NCBI GenBank assembly: GCA_030039035.1
Contig: JASHQQ010000023.1
Coordinates: 1 to 36,664 of the forward strand
Direction: 5' to 3'
DNA length: 36,664 nucleotides
From: Acidobacteriaceae bacterium
GTDB lineage: Bacteria > Acidobacteriota > Terriglobia > Terriglobales > Acidobacteriaceae
Part shown: one piece after another, positions 18,141 to 26,883 of the stretch
Layout of the letters: each line of letters starts with the position of its first letter
Position numbering within the stretch: position 1 is the stretch's first letter
The notes under the pieces: generated by a model
Told to the model about the DNA's origin: nothing
Databases searched by the model: none
What the model saw: the letters and a program-made list of their open reading frames with translations, nothing else
Made by a program: the position numbers and the translations under genes

Positions 18141-18149
18141 ACGCATCCC

Positions 18150-18169
18150 AGGTCTCGGAATCGGGACCT
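18150..18169. terminator. Hairpin between trmO and the pullulanase gene
   Basis: AGGTCTCG-GAAT-CGGGACCT is an 8-bp stem with one G-U pair and a four-base loop, 9 bp after the trmO stop and 40 bp from the convergent pullulanase stop. No T tract follows. A terminator role is inferred from position. Confidence 0.4.
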
Positions 18170-18208
18170 CGGCCACCCGCGATTCTGGAACGACCGGTCG
18201 CCCGTAAT

Positions 18209-21200
18209 TCAGTTCTTTCCGGCCACAAACACCGCCGTAGTCAGCGCGGGTACGGTCGCGCTTCCCTGCTGCGCGTTGAAGGTTGACTGCCGCGTGACGG
18301 GATCGCTCGAGTTCTGCTGGATGGGGTGCAGGTGGAGCGCAAGCCCCTGCAACTGGCTGTTGGTGAATGTGACCGGCGCGTTGGATGCGTTGAAGAAAAC
18401 GACGATGTGCTGGTACGGGCCGTAGTCGCCGCCGTTGGCATCGAGTTTCATCACGATCAGTCCGGGAATCTGGCCGGGGCCGGTATTGAGGAACGTCAGA
18501 TTGTTCTGGATCTCGGCCAGTGTCGCCATGCGGAACAATCCCGAACTGTAGCGAATCTGCAAAAGCTCCTGGAAAGCTGCCGCGCTGTAGGCGATGTTGG
18601 CCGGTTGCGGAGTGTACGCCGGATTGCTCAGCAGCGGAACCATGAGCGGCCAGTTGCCCTCATTCTGGCTGGCGATGGGCAGCCCGATGCCCCAGTTCGC
18701 CGTTTGCCCGCTCCAGTCGATCTTGTTGAACCAGTCGCCGGAGTCATAACTGTTGTTATCCATATCCTTGGAGCGCAACAGGTCATCGCCGCCCTGGTAG
18801 AACGGAATGCCCTCGCCCAGGGTCACCAGGCTCATGCCCATCACGTGTCTTCGCGCCCGTGTTGCGATGCTGTCGTTGAAGCTCGACTTCAACTGCACCT
18901 GATCGAAAAGATCCTGGTTGTCGTGAACCGAGGCGTAGTTGATCGCTTCGATCGGACTCTTCGTGTAACCCGTGGGCTGGCCGTTGTAATTGACTTCCGC
19001 TCCCGTCACGGTGGCGCCCGCGCTGTCGACGAAGGTGTAGTCGCGCAGGTTGCCGGTCAGGCCGACGTCGATCCAGTCCGAATACTGCAGCAACTGGCTC
19101 TGCTGCGCGCCGGAAGACAGCGTGCTGTTGGTGTAATCGCTGGGATCGGTAAACAGGCCCGTCACGAATCCCTGCACGCGCTCGTCTGTAAACGGGCTTC
19201 CGCCGTGAATGCCGTCGCGTATCCGGTCGTTGAATGTGCCTATGCCAAAGCCATAGAGGTTGATCTGCGAGGCGCTGGGACCGATCTGGTTATTGGCGGT
19301 GTCGCCGGAGTTGAAGCCTTCCCCATAGAGGTATATCTTCGATCCGTCGACTCCGTCCTTTTCCGGAGTAAGAGATTCCAGCGCGGCCTGAATATCCAGC
19401 ATGTTATAGGTGAACATGTAACTCATGATGTCGAAGCGGAAGCCGTCGATCTTATACTGCTTGGCGTTGAGCACGAGCGTATCGATAATGAGCTTCTCCA
19501 TCATGCGGTGCTCGGGCGCCGTATCCGGGCAGCATGAGCCGGTCTCGAGATTGCCGTCGCCGTCGAGCCGGTGATAATAACCGGGCGCCACCTCGTCGAG
19601 ATTCGAATTCGGTCCCTCGCCGCTGGCGTTGGTGTGATTGAAGACCACGTCCTGGATCACGCGCAGGCCGGCGCGATGCAATCCTTCCACCATGGTGCGG
19701 TATTCGCGCGCCCGGTTGTCGGGATTGATGGCATAACTTCCTTCCGGCGTCATATAGTGTACCGGGTCATAACCCCAGTTATACGCGGGACTCGATTGCG
19801 TGGCCGTGACGGCGGCCTGCTGCTGCTCGCCGTCGGGTGGGTACTGCGACAGATTTCCGGGAAACAGCCAGGTGCTCTTGTCCTCATTCACGCTGGCGAA
19901 ATGGAATGAAGGCAGGATATGAACGGCCCTGAGGCCGCTCTGGGCCAGAGTGCGCAGATGCCTCATGCCGTCGGTATCCTGATCGGCGAAGGCCTCGTAC
20001 ATGCCCTGGTCGCCGGCGGGAACGGTGGGATCGTCGATGCTGAAGTCGCGAAGGTGCAGCTCATAGATGCTCATGTCGCTGAAGCTTCTCAGCGGCGGCG
20101 AAACATCCTCGTCCCATCCGGCCGGCTTCGTCTCGTCCGACTCAAGATCCGTGATCCTGCTCTTGATTCCGTTCAGGGCGATATCAATCGAATATGGGTC
20201 GCTCGTCACGTTCGTATCGACGGCGCCGTCGGCGTTCACCCACACCTGCACGGAGTAGAGATAATACTTGTCTTTCCAGTTACGCGTGCCGCAGGCGACC
20301 CAGACGCCATTGTGCGCGTGCATGGCGAGAGTCGCCGCGGGCGATGTGTCGAATTCATGATCGAAGAGCTGGAGCGAGACGCTCTGCGCCGTAGGAGCCC
20401 ACACCTTCAGCTTCACGTCGCAGTTGTCGTCGTCGCTCCAGTCGTGCCAGTCGCGATCGTCGAAATGACGGAAGACGACGCCGAGCTTGCCGGAATAGTA
20501 ATAAAGGTCGTCGAGAACGCCGGCGATCTGCATGCCGGTTGCATATTGCAGCGAACCGCCGGAACCAATCGCCGAAAAGGCAAGCTGCCCCTTCAGCGCA
20601 CTCTGCACAGCCGGCACTTGCTCGTCCGTGGGAAGTTCGAGCACCGTGTATCCGCTCAGTTGCGGATAGCGCAGCAATTCATCGGCGGTCAGGCTCCCGC
20701 CAACCGTCAGGGGAATGCTGGTTCCGCCGGTGATCCCTGTCGGAGTCACGGATAGCCCGCCGGTCGAGCTATATGTGATCGCATAAGTATCTCCGCTTTG
20801 GGCGAACTGCGGCTGGATGGCCACGCGCTGCCGGTCGAGCCAGTACGCCTGTTGCACGTTCAGCAGGGAATCGAGAATCTGGGTCGGCGAAGGCGTCGAG
20901 GTAAAGACGGTCGCATTGCCCGAGATCGCCCATGCCTGCGTATAGGTGCCGACGTTCAGATACATGTTCGGGCCGGGGTCTTTCACGCCCGTGGAGATGT
21001 TATGGATGATGAATCCGAGGTTCTGTGCGTTCGCAATCAGACTTATGTCGAAGTAGGCGCCGTAGGAGTCGGAATTCGTAACCGCGGTCAGGCCGTCGTT
21101 GTAGTCTCCGGTGTACTCCGCGGTATCGTCAAAGGCATAGACCGTCCAGTTGTTATAGTTGCCGTCGGGCCGGTAATAGTGGATGCGGGCATAGCCGGGC

Positions 21201-22015
21201 AGCAGGGCCGCCGGATTATTCACGTCGACGATACTCTTGTAAAGCTTGCCATAGCCCGTATATCCCCAGTATTCGAACCCTTCGGTGGAAGGATCGACGA
21301 ACTCATTGGGACCGGGATCTTTCTCGTCCCCGCCGGGCGCGGTGGGATTGTGGATGATCAGGCCCAGATTCTGCGAATTTGCAATGACCCCGATGTCGAA
21401 ATATGCGCCGTAGGTGTCGTAGTTGGTCGGAGCGACCAATCCGCTGTTGTAATCTCCGGTGTACTCGGTCGTGTCGTAGAAGGCATAGACGGTCCAGCCG
21501 CTGTAATTGCCGTCGGTGCGGTGATAGTGAACGCGAACGTAACCGGGCAATATCGCCGTCGGGTTGCCGGGATTGATAGCGGTGTTATACAGCTTGCCGA
21601 TTCCCGAATAGGCCCAATACTCGATCCCCTGCGTCGCCGGGTCCACGAATTCGTTGGGCCCGGGATCCTTCTGGTCGCCGCCGGGCGCAGTGGGATTGTG
21701 GATGATGATGCCCACTTCCTGCGCCCCGGCCGTAATCCCGACATCGAAATACGCGCCATAACTGTCGGTGCCCGTAACCTGAACCGGGCCACCGGAGTAA
21801 TTGCCGGTGTTTTCCGTGGTGTTATCGAAGGCGTAGACGGTCCAGCCGGAATAATTGCCGTCGGGCCGATGATAGTGAATGCGGATATCTCCCGACGGGA
21901 TCGGCGGGTCGGACTGCGCGGACGCGACGGCGGAGACGGCAAAGCAGGCCAGAAGCGCGAAGATCTGAAAGACAGGGGCGGAAAACAGGCGGGCAGGGCG
22001 GGGCAGGCGTGGCAT
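18209..22015 (-). CDS. Secreted pullulanase (GH13) with three PUD/CBM41-like domains
   Basis: 1268 residues from ATG 22015 (GAGGAG 8 nt upstream), with a signal peptide ending at ASAQS (residues 30-35). Three tandem PUD/CBM41-like modules start with IRIHYHRPDGNYSGWTVYAF: about 43-143, 159-259 and 276-370. Modules 1 and 2 share HNPTAPGGD and KDPGPNEFVDP; module 3 lacks the first. The catalytic GH13 part shows YNWGYDP (745-751), DVVFNHT (789-795), GFRFD with nucleophile Asp862, YLYGEG with acid/base Glu899, and SVHDNQ with His1031-Asp1032. These fit type I pullulanase, which cleaves alpha-1,6 bonds in pullulan, starch or glycogen. The C-terminal domain resembles the beta domain of pullulanase-type enzymes. 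It acts outside the cytoplasm and probably feeds maltodextrins to the cell. No partner gene is adjacent. Confidence 0.93.
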   Translation of the reverse strand: MPRLPRPARLFSAPVFQIFALLACFAVSAVASAQSDPPIPSGDIRIHYHRPDGNYSGWTVYAFDNTTENTGNYSGGPVQVTGTDSYGAYFDVGITAGAQEVGIIIHNPTAPGGDQKDPGPNEFVDPATQGIEYWAYSGIGKLYNTAINPGNPTAILPGYVRVHYHRTDGNYSGWTVYAFYDTTEYTGDYNSGLVAPTNYDTYGAYFDIGVIANSQNLGLIIHNPTAPGGDEKDPGPNEFVDPSTEGFEYWGYTGYGKLYKSIVDVNNPAALLPGYARIHYYRPDGNYNNWTVYAFDDTAEYTGDYNDGLTAVTNSDSYGAYFDISLIANAQNLGFIIHNISTGVKDPGPNMYLNVGTYTQAWAISGNATVFTSTPSPTQILDSLLNVQQAYWLDRQRVAIQPQFAQSGDTYAITYSSTGGLSVTPTGITGGTSIPLTVGGSLTADELLRYPQLSGYTVLELPTDEQVPAVQSALKGQLAFSAIGSGGSLQYATGMQIAGVLDDLYYYSGKLGVVFRHFDDRDWHDWSDDDNCDVKLKVWAPTAQSVSLQLFDHEFDTSPAATLAMHAHNGVWVACGTRNWKDKYYLYSVQVWVNADGAVDTNVTSDPYSIDIALNGIKSRITDLESDETKPAGWDEDVSPPLRSFSDMSIYELHLRDFSIDDPTVPAGDQGMYEAFADQDTDGMRHLRTLAQSGLRAVHILPSFHFASVNEDKSTWLFPGNLSQYPPDGEQQQAAVTATQSSPAYNWGYDPVHYMTPEGSYAINPDNRAREYRTMVEGLHRAGLRVIQDVVFNHTNASGEGPNSNLDEVAPGYYHRLDGDGNLETGSCCPDTAPEHRMMEKLIIDTLVLNAKQYKIDGFRFDIMSYMFTYNMLDIQAALESLTPEKDGVDGSKIYLYGEGFNSGDTANNQIGPSASQINLYGFGIGTFNDRIRDGIHGGSPFTDERVQGFVTGLFTDPSDYTNSTLSSGAQQSQLLQYSDWIDVGLTGNLRDYTFVDSAGATVTGAEVNYNGQPTGYTKSPIEAINYASVHDNQDLFDQVQLKSSFNDSIATRARRHVMGMSLVTLGEGIPFYQGGDDLLRSKDMDNNSYDSGDWFNKIDWSGQTANWGIGLPIASQNEGNWPLMVPLLSNPAYTPQPANIAYSAAAFQELLQIRYSSGLFRMATLAEIQNNLTFLNTGPGQIPGLIVMKLDANGGDYGPYQHIVVFFNASNAPVTFTNSQLQGLALHLHPIQQNSSDPVTRQSTFNAQQGSATVPALTTAVFVAGKN

Positions 22016-22108
22016 GATGAGCTCTCCTCGAAAAATGTGGGGGATCCGGTTCCAGCGCCTGCTCCATGGTCAGGCACTCGTTTTGAACGGCTGACTACAG
22101 CGGCGAAC

Positions 22109-22138
22109 ATCTTAGTCAGGAAAAATCGGACGTGTCAA
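22109..22138 (-). promoter_or_regulatory. Sigma70-type promoter of the pullulanase gene
   Basis: On the minus strand TTGACA (22138-22133) and TAAGAT (22114-22109) are separated by 18 bp. The predicted start of transcription lies near 22102, which leaves a leader of about 87 nt before the ATG at 22015. A consensus -35 with a 5/6 -10 is rare in DNA this GC-rich, so I rate it well. Confidence 0.7.
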
Positions 22139-22199
22139 GTTCACCACAGTCCCATCTGTCGAGGTTCGATCTCAATGAGGATTGAAGCCGGCCGCATTC

Positions 22200-23630
22200 T
22201 CACTGCCGCGCCGCCGCCCGCTGCTCGATCGGCTCCACGCGCACCTTGCTGATGCGGCGTCCGTCCATCTCGACGACGGTGAGGCGGCGGCCGTCGAAGT
22301 CGACATGCTCGCCGCCTCTGGGAATGCGGCCGAGGCGCATGAGCAGAAAGCCGGCGAGGGTCTCCACGCCGCCTTCGCGAGGCAGCCTCCATTGCGTCTG
22401 CATCTCCAGGTCGCGCAGGTTCACGCCGCCCTCGAGCAGCAGCGCGCCGGAGCCGGTGGTGAGCAGGGGCCGCGCCGGATCGTCGAACTCGTCTTCCAGT
22501 TCGCCGGTCAACTGCTCGATGGCGTCCTCGGCGGTGACCAGTCCGACGGTCGAACCGAATTCATCCACCGCAATCGCCATATGGCGGCGGCGCTGCTGGA
22601 ACTCGCGGATGAGATCGAGAACGGTCTTGGTCTCGGGCACGACCAGAATGTCGTGCATGATCTGCCGAAGCCGGAGATCGACGAACGAGACCGCCGGACG
22701 GGGACGCGGCGCGAGCTCCCTCGCGGCGGAATCGGGGCTGGGAGTGCTTTCCTCGCCGGCCGACGCGCGGGACGCCTGGCGCTGGAAGAACATGAGCCGG
22801 GAGAGATCCTTGGAATAGATCACGCCGACGATGTGCTCGGGCCCGCGCGTTTCGTCGTAAACGGGCACGCGCGAATGCATGCGGTCGATGACCTGGGCGC
22901 TGGCTTCCTCAATGGGCATGTTGGAGGGCAGTGAGAAAATCTGCTGGCGCGGCGTCATGATCTCGCGAATGGGCACGTCGTCGAGCTCCACGGCGCGATG
23001 GATCAGCTTCTCCTGGAACTCGGGAAGCACGCCCATGCGCCGCGCGGCCGTGGCGATGAACTTCAGCTCCTCGGGCGAATGCACCTGGGCGCGATCGGTC
23101 ATGGCGATATCGAAGCCGCTGAGCAGCAGCGCGGCCGAACCCTTGAGCAGGCGCACCGCCGGCCGCGCCAGCGTCATGAAGAGCTGCATGGGCGGCGCGA
23201 CCGCCAGGGCAATCGCTTCGGCCCGGCGCAGGGCCAGCGACTTGGGCACCAGCTCGCCCACCACCACCTCGAAGTATGTGATGGCGGCAAATCCCAGGAC
23301 CAGGGCGGCAAGCGCGATCAGATGCGAGAGCGCCACGGCATGAGGCAGGCGGCCGAGCCAGCCGAGCAGAATCGCGGCGGCCAGCGGTTCGCCGATCCAG
23401 CCGAGAGCCAGCGAGCAAAGTGTGACTCCCAGTTGAACGGCGGGCAAAAAGTCGTCCATCTCCTGCTGCAGCCGGCGCACGGCGCGCGCGCCCGGAATCG
23501 CATCGGCCAGCATCTGCTCAATGCGCGTTTCGCGGATGGAGACCAGCGCAAACTCGGCGGCCACAAAGAAGGCGTTGGCCAGAACCAGCAGCCCGACGGC
23601 GACAAGCTTGAGCAGCGAAAGCCCCTGCAT
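22200..23630 (-). CDS. CNNM/CorC-type membrane protein with CBS pair
   Basis: 476 residues from the ATG at 23630 (MQGLSLLKLVAVGLLVLANA). The frame is open upstream but that stretch is low-quality and overlaps the hairpin repeats. Order: CNNM/DUF21 transmembrane domain (about 1-190) with AAEFALVSIRETRIEQ, a first CBS domain (REIMTPRQQIFSLPSN), a second CBS (RLRQIMHDILVVPETKTVLD), and a C-terminal CorC/HlyC domain (GGVNLRDLEMQTQWRL). The VDEFGSTVGLVTAEDAIE motif is typical. Members of this inner-membrane family are linked to Mg/Co efflux or transport; the older haemolysin name is misleading. A Ser/Ala/Pro-rich insert of about 35 residues separates the CBS domains. It is probably monocistronic, with the pullulanase promoter just beyond its stop. 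Confidence 0.9.
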   Translation of the reverse strand: MQGLSLLKLVAVGLLVLANAFFVAAEFALVSIRETRIEQMLADAIPGARAVRRLQQEMDDFLPAVQLGVTLCSLALGWIGEPLAAAILLGWLGRLPHAVALSHLIALAALVLGFAAITYFEVVVGELVPKSLALRRAEAIALAVAPPMQLFMTLARPAVRLLKGSAALLLSGFDIAMTDRAQVHSPEELKFIATAARRMGVLPEFQEKLIHRAVELDDVPIREIMTPRQQIFSLPSNMPIEEASAQVIDRMHSRVPVYDETRGPEHIVGVIYSKDLSRLMFFQRQASRASAGEESTPSPDSAARELAPRPRPAVSFVDLRLRQIMHDILVVPETKTVLDLIREFQQRRRHMAIAVDEFGSTVGLVTAEDAIEQLTGELEDEFDDPARPLLTTGSGALLLEGGVNLRDLEMQTQWRLPREGGVETLAGFLLMRLGRIPRGGEHVDFDGRRLTVVEMDGRRISKVRVEPIEQRAAARQ

Positions 23631-23709
23631 CTGGCTGTGAGGATAGCATCTTGCGTCATCCCGGACCGGTTGCGAGCCAGAGGAGAAAGTGCCGCATGCA
23701 AACGTGATC

Positions 23710-23746
23710 CCACCCTTTCGTTCGACAGCGGCGCACGAAACGGTGG
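23710..23746. repeat. CCACCCTTTCG inverted repeat, copy 1
   Basis: CCACCCTTTCG (23710-23720) pairs with CGAAACGGTGG (23736-23746) at 10 of 11 positions around a 15-nt loop. It lies in the 426-bp gap (23631-24056) between the divergent CorC-type and adaptor genes. It resembles the copy at 23778. Confidence 0.65.
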
Positions 23747-23777
23747 AGCACCGGGAGTTTGTTGAGTGCGATGCGAT

Positions 23778-23812
23778 CCCGCCTTTTCGCCCGCGGCGTC
23801 GAAAAGGGTGGG
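23778..23812. repeat. CCCGCCTTTTCG inverted repeat, copy 2
   Basis: CCCGCCTTTTCG (23778-23789) pairs with CGAAAAGGGTGGG (23800-23812) with one bulge and a G-T pair. Both copies are preceded by GATCCC or TGATCC and so belong to one repeat type. No coding gene is supported elsewhere in 23631-24056; the rest must hold the promoters of the two flanking divergent genes. Confidence 0.65.
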
Positions 23813-24056
23813 GCAACCCGGTCCTGGACTCTCGCGTGCATCTCCGATCTTGCAACGCAATACGCACACGCTGAAGCGGCGAAGGGTGCGTCCATAACAG
23901 TGAGGGGATGGAACCAAATGACGCACGAGGACGTAAAGCCTTATAGCGGGTGACGGTAAAGCATCGTCTCCGTCTGAATCCTGGGGCGTTGCATCGATTT
24001 CTTTTTTCCCAGCCGCTTGAGGGCCGCGGCTCTCGTCAAGCCTTGGGAGGTAGTTC

Positions 24057-25262
24057 GTGGCTCCGTCGAAAAAGAACAGGCGCTTCTGGCTGTGGCTTGG
24101 GCTGGGGGTAATCGCAATCGTTGCGGCCGCGGGCGTTGCGCTGGCCCGCCTGGCCACGCGCGACCCCATCGATCCCAACCGTCTGGCCAAGGTCACGCGC
24201 GGCGATGTGATTCGCTCGGTGGTGGCGACGGGCCAGATCGAGCCGATCACCAAGGTCGAAGTGAAATCGAAAGCCTCGGGCATCGTGGAGAAGCTCTTCG
24301 TCGACATCAACAATCGCGTGACGAAAGGGCAGCCGCTGGCGCAGCTCGACCAGCAGGAGATTCTCGACCAGGTAGACGCGCAGAAGGCGCAACTGGCCGC
24401 GGCGCAGGCCAACGTTTCCACCTGCATCGCCAATATCGCCCAGGACAAGGTGAATGCCGCCGCGCCCGATCTGGCCATGTACAAGGCCACGCTCGAGCGC
24501 AACCAGGAGATGCAGAAGGAAGGCGTGGTGAGCCGGCAGGCGCTCGACGACGCCAATCGCGATTACCTGGCCGCACTGACCAAACGCGACGCCGCCAGGG
24601 CGCAGATCGGCGTGGACACGGCCAAGCTCGAACAAGCGCGAGCTCAGGTGCAGCAAAGCCAGGCCAGCCTGAAGCAGCTTGAAGAGCAGCTCAGCTACAC
24701 CACCATTGTGGCGCCGATGGACGGCGTGATCCTGTCGCGCGACGTGGAGATCGGCGACGCGGTCAGCTCGATCCTCGTGCTGGGATCGACGGCGACTCTG
24801 GTGATGACCGAGGGCGACGTCAATCGGGTTTATGTGCAAGGCAAGGTGGACGAGGCCGACATCGCGCACGTCTATCTCGGACAGCCGGCGCGCATCAAGG
24901 TGGAAAGTTTTCGCGACCGCGTCTTTCAGGGCAAGGTAACCAAGATCGCTCCCATGGGCGTGGAGAAGGACAACGTCACCACCTTCGAGGTGCGCGTCTC
25001 CATCGACAATCCGGGCGGCGAGCTGAAGGCCAACATGACTGCGAATGCCGAGATCCTCATGGACGAGCACAACAACGTGCTGGCCGTGCCCGAAAACGCC
25101 GTGGTCTACGACACGCAGAAGAATGCCAGCGTCTTTGTCCCGGACAAGAGCAGGAAGGACGGCCAGCGCAAGATCGCTGTCACCGTCGGATTGTCCGACG
25201 GCTCGAAGACCGAGATCGACAGCGGGTTGAAGGAAGGCGAAACGGTAGTGCTGCAACAATAG
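24057..25262 (+). CDS. HlyD/MacA-type efflux periplasmic adaptor
   Basis: 401 residues. The start is GTG at 24057 with a strong GGGAGG 6 nt upstream. A single N-terminal membrane anchor (residues 10-32) leads into the first lipoyl half (VEVKSKASGIVEKLFVDINN at about 67-86), a long coiled-coil hairpin (about 98-215, rich in Gln/Ala), the second lipoyl half (TTIVAPMDGVILSRDVEIGD) and a beta-barrel region, ending in a C-terminal membrane-proximal-like segment. Such adaptors link an inner-membrane ABC or RND pump to an outer-membrane channel. No pump or channel gene lies next to it: the next gene is a DUF4097 protein, 371 bp on. Its partner may be encoded elsewhere. Substrate unknown. Confidence 0.9.
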   Translation: MAPSKKNRRFWLWLGLGVIAIVAAAGVALARLATRDPIDPNRLAKVTRGDVIRSVVATGQIEPITKVEVKSKASGIVEKLFVDINNRVTKGQPLAQLDQQEILDQVDAQKAQLAAAQANVSTCIANIAQDKVNAAAPDLAMYKATLERNQEMQKEGVVSRQALDDANRDYLAALTKRDAARAQIGVDTAKLEQARAQVQQSQASLKQLEEQLSYTTIVAPMDGVILSRDVEIGDAVSSILVLGSTATLVMTEGDVNRVYVQGKVDEADIAHVYLGQPARIKVESFRDRVFQGKVTKIAPMGVEKDNVTTFEVRVSIDNPGGELKANMTANAEILMDEHNNVLAVPENAVVYDTQKNASVFVPDKSRKDGQRKIAVTVGLSDGSKTEIDSGLKEGETVVLQQ

Positions 25263-25302
25263 GAACCTGGGGAACGAGGGGCCAAGGGACTGAGGAGCCG
25301 AG

Positions 25303-25365
25303 GATCAGGGGTCGGAGATCAACTGTATCGCAACATCCCTGTTCTCTGATCCCCGATCCCTGATC
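25303..25365. repeat. GATC-rich inverted repeat
   Basis: GATCAGGGGTCGGAGATCA (25303-25321) pairs with TGATCCCCGATCCCTGATC (25347-25365) at 17 of 19 positions around a 25-nt loop; a further TGATCCC follows. It starts 40 bp after the adaptor stop and could end that transcript, though no T tract follows. The rest of the gap 25263-25633 holds no supported gene. Confidence 0.6.
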
Positions 25366-25633
25366 TCTGATCCCTGTGCCCGGTCCTGTTCGATTTTGGC
25401 CATTGGTGTTCGAAAGTGGACACAGCGGCCTTCGCATGGCATAGAGCCCTGGAACCAACCAGCCAGAAACAATTGGACTTTGGGTTGATCTTCACTTTGG
25501 CAACCGGGATGCAGCCTCGTAACAACGTTGCGAAATCTTCGACTTTCGAATCTCGTGCACGAAAACGCCATATCGGTTCCAGGGGCTACTACGAACTCTG
25601 AACCGGGAACTGTATTTCGAATCGAGGAACACT

Positions 25634-26467
25634 ATGAAGCTTGTTTGCATTGCGGCGGCGGCATTGGCCATGGCGGCGCTTCCGGTTCTGGCCAGCGAGG
25701 CCACCTTCGAGCGCACGCTCTCGGTCAATGGAAAGGTTGAGCTCACGGTCAATACGGGCTCGGGAAGCATCCACCTCAGCAGGGGTTCAAGCAGCCAGGT
25801 ACACATCGTGGGCAAGGTGCGGTCGGATTGGGGCGAGAGCGAGCAGCGCGTTCGCGAGATTGCGAATAATCCTCCCATCGAACAGACCGGGAACATCATC
25901 CGCATCGGTAACCACCACGACAATACTCTGAATCACGTGAGCATCGAATACGAGATCCAGGCGCCGGAAGACGCCTTTCTCGATGCCGGCTCCGGCTCCG
26001 GCGATGTGACCGATGACGGCGTGGGCGAGAACGCCAGGATCTCCACGGGCTCGGGCACGATTCACGCAACCGGGCTGCAAGGCGGCTTTACCGTGGGCAC
26101 CGGCTCGGGCGACATCTACGCCGAAGGGTCGGGCGAAGGCGATGTCAAGGCGACGACCGGCTCCGGCACCATCGAGTTGAAGGGCCTGCATGGCGGTTTG
26201 CGCGCGGGCACAGGCTCCGGCGACATCAAGGTGAACGGAGCGCCGGCCGCGGACTGGAAGCTCGAAACCGGCTCCGGCAGCATTGAGATTTGGCCCGGAG
26301 ACGCGGGCTTTACGCTCGACGCCTCAACCGGCTCCGGCACCGTGCACACCGACCAGGAGATGACGGTGCAAGGCTCGTTCGATCGCCATCACATCATGGG
26401 AAGAGTTCACGGCGGCGGGCCGACGGTCCGCATGGAAACCGGGTCGGGCGACATCAGCATTCACTAG
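25634..26467 (+). CDS. Secreted DUF4097 beta-repeat protein
   Basis: 277 residues from ATG 25634, with GAGG 6 nt upstream. A signal peptide (about 1-20, ending VLAS) precedes a repeating pattern in which TGSG or GSGSG recurs about every 20 residues (STGSGTIHATG, GTGSGDIYAEG, TTGSGTIELKG, GTGSGDIKVNG, ETGSGSIEIWP). This is the hallmark of DUF4097, which probably folds as a beta helix or solenoid. The family occurs often near anti-sigma and envelope-stress genes, but none is present here. Location: periplasm or cell surface. Function unknown. A strong terminator follows. Confidence 0.88.
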   Translation: MKLVCIAAAALAMAALPVLASEATFERTLSVNGKVELTVNTGSGSIHLSRGSSSQVHIVGKVRSDWGESEQRVREIANNPPIEQTGNIIRIGNHHDNTLNHVSIEYEIQAPEDAFLDAGSGSGDVTDDGVGENARISTGSGTIHATGLQGGFTVGTGSGDIYAEGSGEGDVKATTGSGTIELKGLHGGLRAGTGSGDIKVNGAPAADWKLETGSGSIEIWPGDAGFTLDASTGSGTVHTDQEMTVQGSFDRHHIMGRVHGGGPTVRMETGSGDISIH

Positions 26468-26559
26468 CCTGGTTCGCGGGCGGCCGGATTGAGTGCCGGC
26501 CGCCGAACAGCGTTAACGGGAAGGGTTGATGCTGCGTCTTATGTTTGGGTTTGTTCCTC

Positions 26560-26606
26560 AGGCGAGGCCCGGGGTGGCTCCATGGGTGGGCCTCGCCTGC
26601 CTTTTT
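26560..26606 (+). terminator. Rho-independent terminator of the DUF4097 gene
   Basis: AGGCGAGGCCC (26560-26570) pairs perfectly with GGGCCTCGCCT (26588-26598) over 11 bp around a 17-nt loop, and TTTTT follows at 26602-26606. This is the clearest terminator in the window. It lies 93 bp after the stop. Confidence 0.85.
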
Positions 26607-26883
26607 ACCTTTCTGGTTGAACCCTTATACCATTCCTTTCACAATTTGGCATAGAGCTATTTCTCTTCGGGATTTTGCCGTTCGGATACGCTCTTTGCGT
26701 GGGCCGCGTCGAGCTCACGCCAGCCCGGATGGATGCCGGGAGCCGGGCTGGTTAAACCTCGATTTGCTGTCCGCTCTGTTCTTCATCCGGCTCACGCGCT
26801 TTCCCGGTTTTGTGTGGATGATCGCCGCCGGCTTCACGCTGCCGGCAACCGTAACGCGAAGCGCGGCGACCACGGCATGACGG
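26607..26883. other. Convergent intergenic region after the terminator
   Basis: The gap between the DUF4097 stop and the esterase stop is 416 bp in all (26468-26883). After the terminator it holds a stretch of lower GC (about 26600-26700) and a hairpin CCAGCCCGG (26720-26728) with CCGGGCTGG (26743-26751), a perfect 9-bp stem that may stop the esterase transcript. A 111-codon frame at 26545-26880 crosses the terminator and is not supported. Confidence 0.45.

Noticed and set aside
20798..22252. 484-codon open frame on the plus strand opposite the pullulanase
   Set aside because: Its internal repeats are only the antisense of the three binding modules, and it runs through the pullulanase promoter.
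26545..26880. 111-codon open frame in the convergent gap
   Set aside because: It crosses a strong rho-independent terminator, has no Shine-Dalgarno and shows no recognisable protein pattern.
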